A stretch of 64,000 nt of DNA from an uncultured Kineothrix sp. (GCA_910588855.1 CAJUSR010000020.1:4950-68949); one strand, 5' to 3'. Shown: positions 32,237 through 42,253, numbered from the stretch's first letter. Made by a program: numbers and translations. Notes: generated by a model not told the origin, from the sequence alone.

Positions 32237-33187
32237 TCATGAAAAAATGCTGTTCCAAAAATCCTTTACGGAATCCTTGATGCTTTGGAAAAACCCGTTT
32301 GCTGCACCGGTTACCGCACCGCTCACTGCCTCGCTAATGGCCTCGTCGGCATGATTGACAATATCTTCCCCGTATTTATGATAAAGCTTTTCTGCCTGGC
32401 TGATTAGGTATTCACTATCTAGCCCCATGCCCTTCAGTTTATTCATCAAATCCACAATCTTCTGGATTTCCTCTTTTGAAAGGGTTACTCCAAATTTCTG
32501 CGCCCCTTCTTCAATGGCAGCTTTCATATCTGCCTCCGTCTCCAATTCCCCATTGGCCACTTTTTCCTTGATATAAGCTATTAATCCTTCAATTTCATCA
32601 CCGTTTACATCTTTTACCGCATCTGCCAGCTGACCGGTTGTAATCAGCTCATTCAGCGCACTGGATAAAGCAGCATCCGGAATGGTTGTGGCTTCCATCT
32701 TTTCGTAAGCTTTCACTGCGCCGATTAATGCCGCCGTACCCGATATCTGCGTAGGGGCTGCCACAATCACCTCCGTATCCTGGATTCCTGCCGTAAGAAG
32801 CGCATTGCGGTACATCCCTGTCGTACAATAATTAATATTTTTGGTTGTGACATTCACACCGCTTCCCTTCGCCCCCTTCTTCAGCATAACGCTGGAAAGC
32901 GATTTGCTTCCGATAACGGAAGACCCAAGATATGAATCCAAATATCGGTGTTCCTGGTCATTTGTAATATAAATTACCTCACATCCAGCCAATTGTTCTT
33001 CTGTAATCCCCATGAGCCCAAGCACTGTAGCCTTTTGCTCCGCAGATAAATCTGCGCCCAATGCAATTACCGTCTTCGTCTCTTCTGCATGGGCTTCCAT
33101 TTCAAATGCCAGCCCTGCTGCACCGATTAATAATAAAATTGCCATTATAGATAAAAATTTTTTCATAATCTTCATAACTTTCCTCAT
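32237..33187 (-). CDS. Secreted DUF1002 (YpuA-like) protein
   Basis: 316 residues. An N-terminal signal peptide (IMKKFLSIMAILLLIGAAGL...AHAEE) precedes a mature domain containing VIALGADLSAEQKATVLGLM, VIYITNDQEHRYLDSYLG and SKSLSSVML, the DUF1002 pattern known from YpuA of Bacillus. The function of that family is unknown. The true start may be the ATG at codon 5 or 1; GAGG lies at a better spacing from codon 5. It follows the alpha/beta hydrolase gene by 35 bases and is probably in its transcript. Confidence 0.85.
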   Translation of the reverse strand: MRKVMKIMKKFLSIMAILLLIGAAGLAFEMEAHAEETKTVIALGADLSAEQKATVLGLMGITEEQLAGCEVIYITNDQEHRYLDSYLGSSVIGSKSLSSVMLKKGAKGSGVNVTTKNINYCTTGMYRNALLTAGIQDTEVIVAAPTQISGTAALIGAVKAYEKMEATTIPDAALSSALNELITTGQLADAVKDVNGDEIEGLIAYIKEKVANGELETEADMKAAIEEGAQKFGVTLSKEEIQKIVDLMNKLKGMGLDSEYLISQAEKLYHKYGEDIVNHADEAISEAVSGAVTGAANGFFQSIKDSVKDFWNSIFS

Positions 33188-33222
33188 TTTCCTCTTAAAA
33201 TATGAATACCAGCCGCTATCGT

Positions 33223-34158
33223 TTATTGTATCGCGGACTTAATCCATTGATAAATATCTTCATATACGGTTTTTCTATCGCTCTCGTTAAGAAGCTCATG
33301 CCTGTCGCCCTCATACAGTTTCATCCGTACATTTTTCATGCCTATGTCCTGGAACGAGCGGTATGCCTTCTCTGCGCCTTGCCCATAATCCCCTACCGGG
33401 TCTTCTTTCCCTGCCACAAAAAGTACCGGCAAATCTTTCGGCATTTTTTCCAGGTTCTCTTTTTTATACAGCCTGTTCACCAGCTCCAACAACGTCTGGA
33501 ACCCGTTCACCGTAAAAGTAAAGCCGCAAAGCGGATCTTTTATATAAGCATCCACAATCTTTTCTTCCTTAGTCAGCCAATCCATTACCGTCCGGTGGCC
33601 CGCTATTCTTTTATTATAACTTCCAAAAGATAAGGCATTCAGAAGCTTGCTTGGATGCTTGGAGCCGCAAAATACCTTCTGTATGGCAGCGACCGCCTTC
33701 CCCATCAAAAGCAAAGGTTTCGGCTGCATCCCCGTACCTACAATAACCGCCGCCTGAATCCCTGTCCCGTAACGGCACAGATAATTCCTTAAAATAAAGG
33801 AGCCCATGCTATGCCCTAAAATAACATAAGGCACACCCGGATACTTTTCCTGCGTCATTTTTTTTAACCTGTGGGAATCGCGGACTACCACAGTAGCTGC
33901 ATCCCTCTCGCAAAAATAGCCATATGTACCTTTTTCCCCTACGGATTTTCCATGGCCAAGATGGTCCTCACCCACAACCAATATCCCCTTTTTTGCCATT
34001 TCCCTTGCAAATTCATCATAACGTTCCACATACTCCGCCATGCCATGAATAATCTGCAAGACACATACCGGCCTATCCACATCCGGAATCCATCTCATTG
34101 CATGGATTTTGTTCTCATTGTCTCTGGAATCAAAATACAGTTCTTCCCTTTTCACCAT
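33223..34158 (-). CDS. Alpha/beta hydrolase, lysophospholipase/monoglyceride lipase-like
   Basis: 311 residues, starting at the ATG of MVKREELYFDS with GGGAGG 7 bases before it; 24 more codons upstream are not needed. The nucleophile elbow GHSMGS, an HG oxyanion-type motif IIHGMAEY, an acid in VAGKEDPVGD and a late His in YEGDRHEL give a full Ser-Asp-His set. It lacks a signal peptide. Likely hydrolyses a lipid or acyl ester; the physiological substrate is unknown. Confidence 0.83.
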   Translation of the reverse strand: MVKREELYFDSRDNENKIHAMRWIPDVDRPVCVLQIIHGMAEYVERYDEFAREMAKKGILVVGEDHLGHGKSVGEKGTYGYFCERDAATVVVRDSHRLKKMTQEKYPGVPYVILGHSMGSFILRNYLCRYGTGIQAAVIVGTGMQPKPLLLMGKAVAAIQKVFCGSKHPSKLLNALSFGSYNKRIAGHRTVMDWLTKEEKIVDAYIKDPLCGFTFTVNGFQTLLELVNRLYKKENLEKMPKDLPVLFVAGKEDPVGDYGQGAEKAYRSFQDIGMKNVRMKLYEGDRHELLNESDRKTVYEDIYQWIKSAIQ

Positions 34159-34469
34159 CAGCTTCCCTCCCATTCCATGCATAGCACCTATGTCAAGAAG
34201 TGCCTTTGACAATTCTTGCCCTCCTGGCAAAGGACTTTCCCGTATGAACCGAGTAGAGAAGATTCCTCTTCCCCGACTCTAGCGCTCCCTGTGTGCCGCA
34301 TAGCGGCTTATTTCCTCTGCACAGGTCTGCGTATAAAAAGAATCCATAGCAGGGCCTTCCGTCGTGCTATGGATTCATTATACACCATATAACTGCCGAT
34401 TATAATATTTTAATAATAATTTCATCAAAATGTTATTCGTTATAAATAATTTGGAATTGGCAGGTATCA
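34159..34469. other. Intergenic stretch before the hydrolase gene
   Basis: Holds the metG terminator (34335-34376). It also has a stem-loop region at 34288-34326 with a 14-mer, GTGCAGAGGAAATA on the minus strand, which recurs at 63868-63881. No gene is seen. Confidence 0.5.
34335..34376 (-). terminator. Terminator of the map-metG transcript
   Basis: On the minus strand a 12-bp stem GAATCCATAGCA (34365-34376) pairs with 34340-34351 and is followed by five T (34335-34339). It lies about 94 bases beyond the metG stop. Confidence 0.88.
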
Positions 34470-36458
34470 TTAACAGATTTCGGCGCCGGAGGGCATCGTT
34501 TTTTCCGGGGTTAGGAGGGCAAGATTGCCTTCCGCATCCTCTGCGCATAAAAGCATGCCTTCGGATAACACGCCTGCTAAAGTCGCCGGCTTTAAGTTAA
34601 CCAATACCATCACTTTTTTCCCTACCATTTCTTCAGCGCTGTAATGCTGTTTGATGCCGGATACAATCTGCTTTACCTGGCTGCCGATACGTACTTTGGA
34701 ACACAATAATTTCTTTGATTTCGGCACTGCCTCACATGCAATAATCTCGCCTACTTGGAACTGCATCTTTGCAAATTCGTCATATGTGATTTCCGGCTTT
34801 GTATCTATATCCACCACTGTTTCGGGCACTTCCTCTTCTTTCCCGCCTTTTCCATTATTTTCCTGTTCCGCTTCCGCCTTTCTCGCAGCAAAAAGCTGTT
34901 CTGCTTTCTCCAATACTTCTTTCATATCCAGACGTGCAAACAAAATTTCCGGCTTTTCGGTTACCTTGTTTCCGGATGGATACTTCCCAAATTCTTTCAG
35001 GCTTTCAAACGGGTACAATTCCGTATTCAATTGGGCTGCTATTTTTACTGCTGTTGCGGGCATAAAAGGCTCCAAAAGGGAAGCCCCCATCATAATCCCT
35101 TCTGTCAGATTATAAAGGACAGTAGCCAGCCTGTCTTTCTTTGCTTCATCTTTGGCAATCGCCCAAGGCTCCGTTTCATCGATATATTTGTTGCACCGCT
35201 TGAAAAGTGTGAAAATTTCGGTCATGGCATCCGCCACCCGCAAATCTTCCATTTTCTTCAAAACCTTATCATAGGTTGCCGTCGCCAAGGCTTTCAAGTC
35301 TGCGTCCATACTATCCGTTACCCCTTTGTCGCAGACTATTCCGCCGAAATATTTATTGCTCATGGAGATAGTCCTGTTTACCAGATTGCCTAAAGTATTC
35401 GCCAAATCCGAGTTTAACCGTTCCACCATCAATTCCCAGGAAATTACACCGTCATTTTCAAACGGCATTTCATGCAAGACAAAATAACGGACGGCATCCA
35501 CACCGAAGAAATCAACCAAATCATCGGCATACAGCACATTCCCCTTGGATTTGCTCATCTTCCCGTCTCCCTGCAGAAGCCAGGGATGCCCAAAAATCTG
35601 TTTCGGCAAAGGCTCGCCCAACGCCATTAAGAAAATAGGCCAATAAATGGTATGGAACCGTATAATGTCCTTTCCAATCAAATGCAAATCCGCCGGCCAA
35701 AGTTTTTTATATTGCTCGCTGCTCTCCCCTCCGCACTCATAACCAATTCCTGTAATATAATTAGTCAATGCATCCAGCCATACATATACCACATGTTTGT
35801 CGTCAAAATCCACCGGAACCCCCCATTTAAAAGAAGTCCTGGAGACGCACAAATCCTGAAGGCCGGGTAAAAGGAAATTGTTCATCATTTCATTTTTACG
35901 GGATACCGGCTGTATAAATTCCGGATGTGCATTGATATGCGCAATCAAGCGGTCAGCATATTTGCTCATTTTGAAAAAATACGCCTCTTCCTTTGCCGGT
36001 TTGACTTCCCGCCCACAATCCGGGCATTTCCCGTCTACCAACTGGGATTCTGTCCAAAAAGATTCGCAGGGCGTGCAATACAACCCTTCATAAGCCCCTT
36101 TATAAATATCCCCCTGGTCATAAAGCTTCTTAAAAATCTTTTGTACCTGCTTTTCGTGAGGTTCGTCTGTCGTACGGATAAAGTTATCATAGGAAGTATC
36201 CATCAAATTCCACAGCTTCTTTATCATGCCTGCGATGTTATCCACATATTCTTTTGGCGTAACGCCGCATTCCTGCGCTTTCAGTTCAATTTTCTGCCCA
36301 TGCTCGTCCGTTCCGGTCTGGAAAAAAACGTCATAACCGTCTTTTCTCTTAAATCTGGCAATACTGTCGGCCAACACAATCTCATAGCTGTTCCCGATAT
36401 GCGGTTTGCCGGATGTATAGGCAATTGCCGTGGTGATATAATATTTCCCTTTACCCAT
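34470..36458 (-). CDS. metG: Methionyl-tRNA synthetase
   Basis: 662 residues. Class-I motifs HIGN (in GKPHIGNSYE) and KMSKS (in GDGKMSKSKGN), and a single zinc knuckle CTPC...CPDC. The C-terminal about 110 residues after a Glu/Lys-rich linker form a Trbp111/EMAPII-like tRNA-binding domain (VGEIIACEAVPKSKKLLCSKV), the usual dimer form. GGAAGGAG precedes the start. It follows map by 66 bases. No T-box leader is seen in that gap. Confidence 0.97.
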   Translation of the reverse strand: MGKGKYYITTAIAYTSGKPHIGNSYEIVLADSIARFKRKDGYDVFFQTGTDEHGQKIELKAQECGVTPKEYVDNIAGMIKKLWNLMDTSYDNFIRTTDEPHEKQVQKIFKKLYDQGDIYKGAYEGLYCTPCESFWTESQLVDGKCPDCGREVKPAKEEAYFFKMSKYADRLIAHINAHPEFIQPVSRKNEMMNNFLLPGLQDLCVSRTSFKWGVPVDFDDKHVVYVWLDALTNYITGIGYECGGESSEQYKKLWPADLHLIGKDIIRFHTIYWPIFLMALGEPLPKQIFGHPWLLQGDGKMSKSKGNVLYADDLVDFFGVDAVRYFVLHEMPFENDGVISWELMVERLNSDLANTLGNLVNRTISMSNKYFGGIVCDKGVTDSMDADLKALATATYDKVLKKMEDLRVADAMTEIFTLFKRCNKYIDETEPWAIAKDEAKKDRLATVLYNLTEGIMMGASLLEPFMPATAVKIAAQLNTELYPFESLKEFGKYPSGNKVTEKPEILFARLDMKEVLEKAEQLFAARKAEAEQENNGKGGKEEEVPETVVDIDTKPEITYDEFAKMQFQVGEIIACEAVPKSKKLLCSKVRIGSQVKQIVSGIKQHYSAEEMVGKKVMVLVNLKPATLAGVLSEGMLLCAEDAEGNLALLTPEKTMPSGAEIC

Positions 36459-36524
36459 TTCCCATTCTCCTTCCGTTTATCTATCCATAAGTAAATGTCA
36501 GACTATCACAAAGGAATAGTGATG

Positions 36525-37403
36525 TCAATACGTTAGAATTTCATGCCCTTCCTCCGTCACTGCCACTGTCACTTCCCATTGGGCGGATAGCTTCCCGTCT
36601 TCCGTGTAAGCCGTCCATCCGTTCCCGTCATCAATATAAATTTCATCTGTACCAAGGTTCACCATCGGTTCAATGGTAAATACCATCCCGGGAACCATCA
36701 GCATCTCCGTTCCCTTTTTCGTTACGTAGCTGACAAAAGGCTCCTCATGAAATTCCAAGCCAATTCCGTGCCCCCCGATATCCCTTACCACACTGCATCC
36801 GTTGGCAAGGGCATGGCTATGCACTGCTTCCGCCATATCTCCAAGAAAATTCCACGGTTTCACTTGTTCTATCCCTTTTTCCATGCATTCCTTTGCCACC
36901 CACACCAGCCGGGCCGCCTCCTCGTCCACTTCCCCAATACAGAACATCCGGGAAGAATCCGAAAAATATCCTTTATATATAGTGGATGCATCTACATTCA
37001 CTATATCCCCGTTCTTCAACACCACATCTTCCGAAGGGATTCCGTGGCATACTTGTTCATTGATGGAAGTGCATACGCTTTTTGGATATCCGTCAAAATG
37101 AAGCGGCGCCGGAATCCCTCCCATGCGCACCGTCTCTTCATGCACCATCCGGTTAATCTCCTCCGTCGTCATCCCTTCCCGGATATACCTTGCCACATAA
37201 TCCAGCACCGCAATATTAATCTTGCTGCTCTCCCGGATTCCCTCTATCTGTTCTTTCGTCTTCAGCATATCCTTATCCGGAATCATATGCCCTTTCATCT
37301 GGTATCCCAGCACCTTATCGTCAAACGCTTCATGGCAGACTTTATATTTCCTCCCGCTGCCGCACCAGCACCTATCGTTCCTGCCCATTTTCTTATATAT
37401 CAT
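36525..37403 (-). CDS. map: Methionine aminopeptidase with SEC-C zinc motif
   Basis: About 293 residues. An N-terminal SEC-C-like zinc motif (MGRNDRCWCGSGRKYKVCH) precedes the type-Ia peptidase core. Metal ligands are in VNVDAS and DSSRMF, in IGGHGIGLEFHEEP and in FTIEPMV. It removes initiator methionine from new proteins. The ATG chosen has AAGGTG at 7 bases; two codons earlier another ATG is too close. Sitting directly before metG gives a small methionine-handling transcript. Confidence 0.94.
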   Translation of the reverse strand: MIYKKMGRNDRCWCGSGRKYKVCHEAFDDKVLGYQMKGHMIPDKDMLKTKEQIEGIRESSKINIAVLDYVARYIREGMTTEEINRMVHEETVRMGGIPAPLHFDGYPKSVCTSINEQVCHGIPSEDVVLKNGDIVNVDASTIYKGYFSDSSRMFCIGEVDEEAARLVWVAKECMEKGIEQVKPWNFLGDMAEAVHSHALANGCSVVRDIGGHGIGLEFHEEPFVSYVTKKGTEMLMVPGMVFTIEPMVNLGTDEIYIDDGNGWTAYTEDGKLSAQWEVTVAVTEEGHEILTY

Positions 37404-37486
37404 CCGCATTCACCTTACCAATCTATCATCCGGCTGCCAATTCAAATCCCGGCCTCTTCCTCAACCGAAAAAGACCGGGGTTCCAC

Positions 37487-38149
37487 CTACTTTTTAAAAT
37501 CCCAAAAAGCTTTTTGCATTTTACGTATATTATCTCCGATATCACCTTTAAAAACCGCGCTGCCCGCCACAATTACATTCGCTCCCGCTTCCAGCGCTAC
37601 GTGTACATTATCCGCCGTAATCCCACCGTCAACCTGGATATCCTTTACCAGCCCACGTTCTTCAAAAATCCGCCGCGCTTCCCGGATACGCTCTGTGGAT
37701 TCCGGGATATAGCTCTGCCCGCCAAACCCCGGCTCCACTGTCATCACGAGAAGCATGTCCAGCAAGTCGGCATAAGGAATCATCTCTTTCACCGGGGTTG
37801 CCGGTTTCACGGACAACCCCGCTTTTTTATCCAGCCCATGTATTTTGCGGATAACATCCCCCGGCTCTTTTGCAGCCTCCAAATGGAATGTGATAATATC
37901 TGCCCCAACTGCGGCAAACTCTTCCAAATATCTCTCCGGTTTTTCAATCATCAAATGCACATCAAATATCATATCCGTCGTTTTGCGGATGGATGAAATC
38001 ACCGGCATCCCAAAAGAAATAGAAGGAACGAAACAGCCGTCCATTACGTCAATATGAAGATATTCTGCCCCCGCCGCTTCCGCTTCCTTTATTTGCTTCC
38101 CCAAATCGGAAAAATCTGCCGCCAGAATAGAAGGTGATAAAATCAACAT
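37487..38149 (-). CDS. rpe: Ribulose-phosphate 3-epimerase
   Basis: 220 residues, a TIM barrel with LSPSILAADFSDLG, HIDVMDGCFVPSISFG, metal-binding DVHLMIEKPE, VEPGFGGQ and QVDGGI. It interconverts ribulose 5-phosphate and xylulose 5-phosphate. Its gene starts 8 bases after the transketolase C-half gene, so it belongs to the pentose operon. Confidence 0.97.
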   Translation of the reverse strand: MLILSPSILAADFSDLGKQIKEAEAAGAEYLHIDVMDGCFVPSISFGMPVISSIRKTTDMIFDVHLMIEKPERYLEEFAAVGADIITFHLEAAKEPGDVIRKIHGLDKKAGLSVKPATPVKEMIPYADLLDMLLVMTVEPGFGGQSYIPESTERIREARRIFEERGLVKDIQVDGGITADNVHVALEAGANVIVAGSAVFKGDIGDNIRKMQKAFWDFKK

Positions 38150-38157
38150 GTTCTATC

Positions 38158-39105
38158 TCACTTTCCTACAAACTCTTTTACTGTTTTATAAATCCCTGTT
38201 CCGTCCAGCCCGTACTTTTCTACCAGCGCCGCTGCGGAACCGGATTCCCCGAATACATCCTGCATACCGATTTTGCACACAGGCACCGGATTGGATTTGC
38301 ACAACGCGTCGCACACTGCGCTCCCCAAACCGCCGATAACGGAATGTTCTTCCGCCGTTACAACTTTCCCCGTCTTCTTTGCCGAGGCAACTATCAGCTC
38401 TTCATCCAATGGCTTAATTGTACAAATATTAACCACTTCTGCGCTAATTCCGTCCTGTGCCAGTTTTTCAGCCGCTTCCAATGCATTCCCCACGCAAATT
38501 CCCGTAGCAACAATGGTTACATCCGTTCCTTCCCTGAGAACCTGGCCCTTGCCTATTTCAAATTTGTAATCCGGCTTGTCGTTAATCACCGGGCAGGCTG
38601 CACGGCCAAACCGTAAGTATACCGGCCCTTCATATTCTACCGCTGCCTTTACCGCCGCCTTTGCTTCCACATCGTCCGCCGGGCACATAACTACCATCCC
38701 TGGGATGGTTCGCATCAAAGCAATATCTTCGTTGCACTGGTGGGAAGCGCCGTCTTCCCCTACCGTAATGCCTGCATGGGTTGCCCCGATTTTTACATTT
38801 AAGCGCGGATACCCTACCGAATTACGCACCTGCTCAAACGCGCGCCCTGCTGCAAACATAGCAAAAGAACTAACAAAAGGAATCATTCCCGTAGCAGCCA
38901 GCCCTGCCGCTATGCCAACCATATTACATTCTGCAATGCCGCAGTCAATATGTCTTTCGGGATATGCTTTTTTGAACACCCCTGTTTTTGTTGCCGCTGC
39001 CAAATCGGCATCCAATACCACCAGATTCGGATATTTGGCCCCCATCTCCACTAAAGCATTGCCGTAGCTTTCTCTCGTAGCTATTTTCTTTCCTTCACCA
39101 CTCAT
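38158..39105 (-). CDS. Transketolase, C-terminal subunit
   Basis: 315 residues, covering the pyrimidine-binding and C-terminal domains of transketolase as a separate protein. Seen are the pyrimidine-site glutamate region IDCGIAECNMVGIAAGLA and VTAEEHSVIGGLG. The start overlaps the N-half gene stop by 4 bases (ATGA). Split transketolases are common in Clostridia and archaea. Confidence 0.94.
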   Translation of the reverse strand: MSGEGKKIATRESYGNALVEMGAKYPNLVVLDADLAAATKTGVFKKAYPERHIDCGIAECNMVGIAAGLAATGMIPFVSSFAMFAAGRAFEQVRNSVGYPRLNVKIGATHAGITVGEDGASHQCNEDIALMRTIPGMVVMCPADDVEAKAAVKAAVEYEGPVYLRFGRAACPVINDKPDYKFEIGKGQVLREGTDVTIVATGICVGNALEAAEKLAQDGISAEVVNICTIKPLDEELIVASAKKTGKVVTAEEHSVIGGLGSAVCDALCKSNPVPVCKIGMQDVFGESGSAAALVEKYGLDGTGIYKTVKEFVGK

Positions 39106-39929
39106 AAACTTTCACCAATCCTTTCCAAATCCGCCATTGCTACCGCATACTGTTCGTCGTTCGGGGCTGTTCCGTGCCAAGCCGCCTGCCCCTCCATAAA
39201 GGACACCCCTTTGCCCTTTAAGCTGTGAGCCACAATCGCTGTCGGCATCCCTTTTGTTTCCCTTGCTTCCTGGAACGCCTTTCTCAAATCGTCAAAATCA
39301 TGAGCGTCTGCATGAATTACATGGAAATTAAATGCCGCAAATTTTTCGTCAATCGGATAAGGGGAGCATACATCATCTATTTTCCCATCAATCTGCAATC
39401 CGTTATTATCCACAATCACTACCAGGTTATCCAGTTTTCTATGACCGGCGAACATGGCAGCTTCCCAAACCTGCCCTTCCTGAATCTCGCCGTCGCCTAA
39501 AAGCGTATAAACGCGGAAATCTTTTTCCCTCATTTTCGCACTCAAAGCCATCCCCACTGCTGCGGAAATTCCCTGCCCCAGAGAACCGCTGGACATATCC
39601 ACGCCCGGGATATGCTTCATATCCGGATGCCCCTGCAAATACGAGCCAATTTTACGCAATGTTTTCAAATCTTCCACCGGAAAATATCCACGGTTTGCCA
39701 ATGCGGAATACAACCCAGGCGCCGTATGGCCTTTGGACAATACAAACCGGTCCCTGTCCTCCATTTTAGGTTCTTCAGGGTTAATATTCATTTCTTCAAA
39801 ATATAAATACGTGAAAATATCCGCAGCGGACAGAGAACCGCCCGGATGCCCGGCTTTTGCGCTATGTACCGACGTTACAATCCCTTTCCGCACCTCATTG
39901 GCTTTTTTTTGCAATTCCTGATTTGTCAT
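39102..39929 (-). CDS. Transketolase, N-terminal subunit
   Basis: 276 residues from the ATG of MTNQELQKKANEVRKG, chosen because it is the family start; AAAGGAG lies 12 bases upstream, a slightly long spacing. It has the thiamine-diphosphate motif GDGEIQEGQVWEAAMFA and ending NNGLQIDG, and HPGGSLS near the start. With the next gene it forms a complete enzyme that moves two-carbon units between sugar phosphates. It starts 22 bases after the gene for a sugar-binding protein. Confidence 0.95.
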   Translation of the reverse strand: MTNQELQKKANEVRKGIVTSVHSAKAGHPGGSLSAADIFTYLYFEEMNINPEEPKMEDRDRFVLSKGHTAPGLYSALANRGYFPVEDLKTLRKIGSYLQGHPDMKHIPGVDMSSGSLGQGISAAVGMALSAKMREKDFRVYTLLGDGEIQEGQVWEAAMFAGHRKLDNLVVIVDNNGLQIDGKIDDVCSPYPIDEKFAAFNFHVIHADAHDFDDLRKAFQEARETKGMPTAIVAHSLKGKGVSFMEGQAAWHGTAPNDEQYAVAMADLERIGESL

Positions 39930-39951
39930 TTTATTATCATACTCCTTTCCT

Positions 39952-41019
39952 TTAATTTCCATCCTCCTGCGCCAGTATAGTAACCGCATAGTCTATGCCA
40001 TCAATTGTAAGACTGTTTACCGTTCCATTGGCACTGTAAATTTCTTCATCCACATACTGCCGCTTCTCCGGTGTGCCACCTTCCTCCAACAATTCAATAA
40101 TCGCCTGGACACGGGGCCCGTGCAAAGGATTGCATTCAGCAATACATGTGATTTTGCCTTCTAATATATATCGGATAGCTTCTTCATTCACGCCATCAAA
40201 AGATATCACCATAATTTCACCGTCCGTGATATCGGAACCGACCTTCCTGCCCGCCGCTTCTATGGCTTCTATGGCTCCAAAAGCTTCATTGTCGTTTTCG
40301 CAGTAAACCACATTAATGTTGTCATACTGCTTTAAAAGGGATTCCATGACTTCTTTCCCTTTTGCCTGTGTAAAATCGCCGATTACCTCCGCCATCAAAT
40401 CCCAGCCGTTAGCCCGCGCCGCATCCGCCAGCCCCTTTGTACGCCCAATCTGGGCGGAAGAGCCTTTGGTGCCCTGTATATTCACTATATGGATATCCGC
40501 CGGGGCAATCCCTTTTGCCTGGGCATATTGGTTTAGCCACTCTGCCGCCTTTTTCCCTTCCAGTTCAAAGTCTGAGCCGACCCAACAGGTAAATAAGCTA
40601 TCATCCGAGACATCCACTTTCCTGTCCACAATAATAACCGGGATACCTGCGTCTTTGGCTTCCTGCAAAACAGTATCCCATCCCGTCTCCATCACCGGGG
40701 CAAGGACAATATAATCCACTTCCTGCTGGATAAACATCCGTATCGCCCTAATCTGGTTCGCCTGTTTCTGCTGCCCATCCTCAAAAATCAATATATAACC
40801 ATTTTCTTCCGTAAAAGAAGATTTCATGGAATTTGTGTTTTCACTCCTCCAGTCGGATTCTGCCCCAAGCTGGGAAAAACCTACTATTATGTGATTGCCT
40901 GCCGTTTCCTCTTCCGCATTCCCCGGCTCACCTTTATCGGTAAACCTGCTTCCGCAGCCCGTCTGCAATGCACAAAGTATAAAAATTATGGCGGTTGCCA
41001 AAGCTTTTTTCAAATACAT
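39952..41019 (-). CDS. ytfQ: Second sugar-binding lipoprotein, YtfQ-like
   Basis: 355 residues from the ATG of MYLKKALATAIIFILCALQT; upstream codons have no signal sequence. The lipobox is LQTGC. The mature domain closely follows E. coli YtfQ as I recall it: VGFSQLGAESDWR, DGQQKQANQIRAIR, VLAPVMETGWD and GDFTQAKGKEVMES. YtfQ binds furanose sugars such as galactofuranose and arabinofuranose. It is the second binding protein around this importer and heads a sub-operon with transketolase and rpe. Confidence 0.88.
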   Translation of the reverse strand: MYLKKALATAIIFILCALQTGCGSRFTDKGEPGNAEEETAGNHIIVGFSQLGAESDWRSENTNSMKSSFTEENGYILIFEDGQQKQANQIRAIRMFIQQEVDYIVLAPVMETGWDTVLQEAKDAGIPVIIVDRKVDVSDDSLFTCWVGSDFELEGKKAAEWLNQYAQAKGIAPADIHIVNIQGTKGSSAQIGRTKGLADAARANGWDLMAEVIGDFTQAKGKEVMESLLKQYDNINVVYCENDNEAFGAIEAIEAAGRKVGSDITDGEIMVISFDGVNEEAIRYILEGKITCIAECNPLHGPRVQAIIELLEEGGTPEKRQYVDEEIYSANGTVNSLTIDGIDYAVTILAQEDGN

Positions 41020-41120
41020 TTTCTTCCGCTTTTCCTCTTTTTGTCGAATAAGAATTTCATAATTGTATATACCATACTGTCTTTCCCCTGTCAATCACCA
41101 CTTATATCCTTATGTATAGT

Positions 41121-41147
41121 AAAAGGCAGCCGCACACACCGGCGGCC
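41121..41147 (-). terminator. Weak stem-loop after the second permease gene
   Basis: An 8-bp stem with one mismatch (41125-41132 / 41140-41147) followed on the minus strand by TTTT. It may reduce transcription into the second binding-protein gene. A TATACA-like -10 follows it. Confidence 0.4.
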
Positions 41148-41199
41148 ACCATTTTCCCTAATACTTTTCCCTTTGACTTTACTCTTCCGCTTTTGCCCT

Positions 41200-42252
41200 T
41201 TATGCCTTCTTCTTACGCGCCATTACCACACTTTGGATAACGAGGAACAGGCAAAGCATTGCGGCAATGGTAATCCCGGTCCACCAGGCTTTATCCAGCC
41301 CGGCTGAAGAAACGATATTCTGTATCGTGCTAAGGGAAAGCACACCGAAGAAAGTACCGATAATATTCCCTACACCGCCGGTCAACATCGTACCGCCTAT
41401 AATGGAAGATGCAATCGCATTCATTTCCATCCCGCTTGCATGGGAAGCCGAACCTGAACCGACATGCATGAAGTATACAAATCCGCCAATCCCTGCCAAC
41501 AGCCCGCAAATCAGATGGGCAAGGAATTTCGTCCTTTTTACGTTAATACCTAACATCAACGCACTCTGGCTATTACCTCCTACCGCATAGAACCCACGAC
41601 CCAGCTTCGTCCACCGCAGCACGCAGAAAAGGAGGATAACAACCAATATGGCTACGATAACGCCGATTTCCACATAGGCGTCCACATATTTCCCAATCTT
41701 ATTGACAGAACCGAATCCGGGTACAATTACGCGGGTTTCCTTTAAAGCTACAAATGCCTCATTCTTTACGTTGAAAGGGTTCGTGTTGACAATTGTAGTC
41801 ATGCCGCGGGCAAAAAACATTCCTGCCAAACTCACGATAAAGGGCTGGATATCCAAATAGGCAACCAAAAATCCCTGCACCGCCCCAAAAGCCAGGCCGA
41901 TAAGCAGCGAAATCACCACTGCCATAAAAATATTCCCGTTATGGAAATCCAGATACACCGCGCTGCACATGCTTACCAGCGCCACCACGCCGCCTACCGA
42001 AATATCAATGCTGCCGGTAATCATTACAAGGCTCATCCCGCAGGCAGTAATAATCAGTGCCGCCTGGGCATTGAGTATATTGAAAAAGGTCTGCGGCTTC
42101 AGGAACCCTTTTCCCTGAAACACTATCGCCCCGATATACATGGCAAAGAATACGACGATTGTTATCGTCAGCAGCAGATTGGTATCCGTCATATTTTTCA
42201 TTCTATCGCCCAATCCGCCGCCGGCTTTCGATGTTTTATTAGATGATGCCAT
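41200..42252 (-). CDS. yjfF: Furanose ABC transporter permease, YjfF-like
   Basis: 350 residues, 8-10 membrane helices of the RbsC/BPD_transp_2 fold. Typical signatures are TGSIDISVGGVVAL and GTMLTGGVGNIIGTFFGV. AAGGAGG precedes the ATG and lies within the end of the previous gene; the genes are 1 base apart. I label the two permeases YjfF/YtfT by operon position and similarity in feel; the order could be reversed. Confidence 0.88.
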   Translation of the reverse strand: MASSNKTSKAGGGLGDRMKNMTDTNLLLTITIVVFFAMYIGAIVFQGKGFLKPQTFFNILNAQAALIITACGMSLVMITGSIDISVGGVVALVSMCSAVYLDFHNGNIFMAVVISLLIGLAFGAVQGFLVAYLDIQPFIVSLAGMFFARGMTTIVNTNPFNVKNEAFVALKETRVIVPGFGSVNKIGKYVDAYVEIGVIVAILVVILLFCVLRWTKLGRGFYAVGGNSQSALMLGINVKRTKFLAHLICGLLAGIGGFVYFMHVGSGSASHASGMEMNAIASSIIGGTMLTGGVGNIIGTFFGVLSLSTIQNIVSSAGLDKAWWTGITIAAMLCLFLVIQSVVMARKKKA

Positions 42253-42253
42253 A

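Noticed and set aside
36459..36524. T-box or other riboswitch leader before metG
   Set aside because: The 66-base gap is too short and has no specifier or antiterminator sequence.
36747..37712. 321-codon plus-strand ORF opposite map and rpe
   Set aside because: His/Pro-rich shadow that spans two real genes and their gap.
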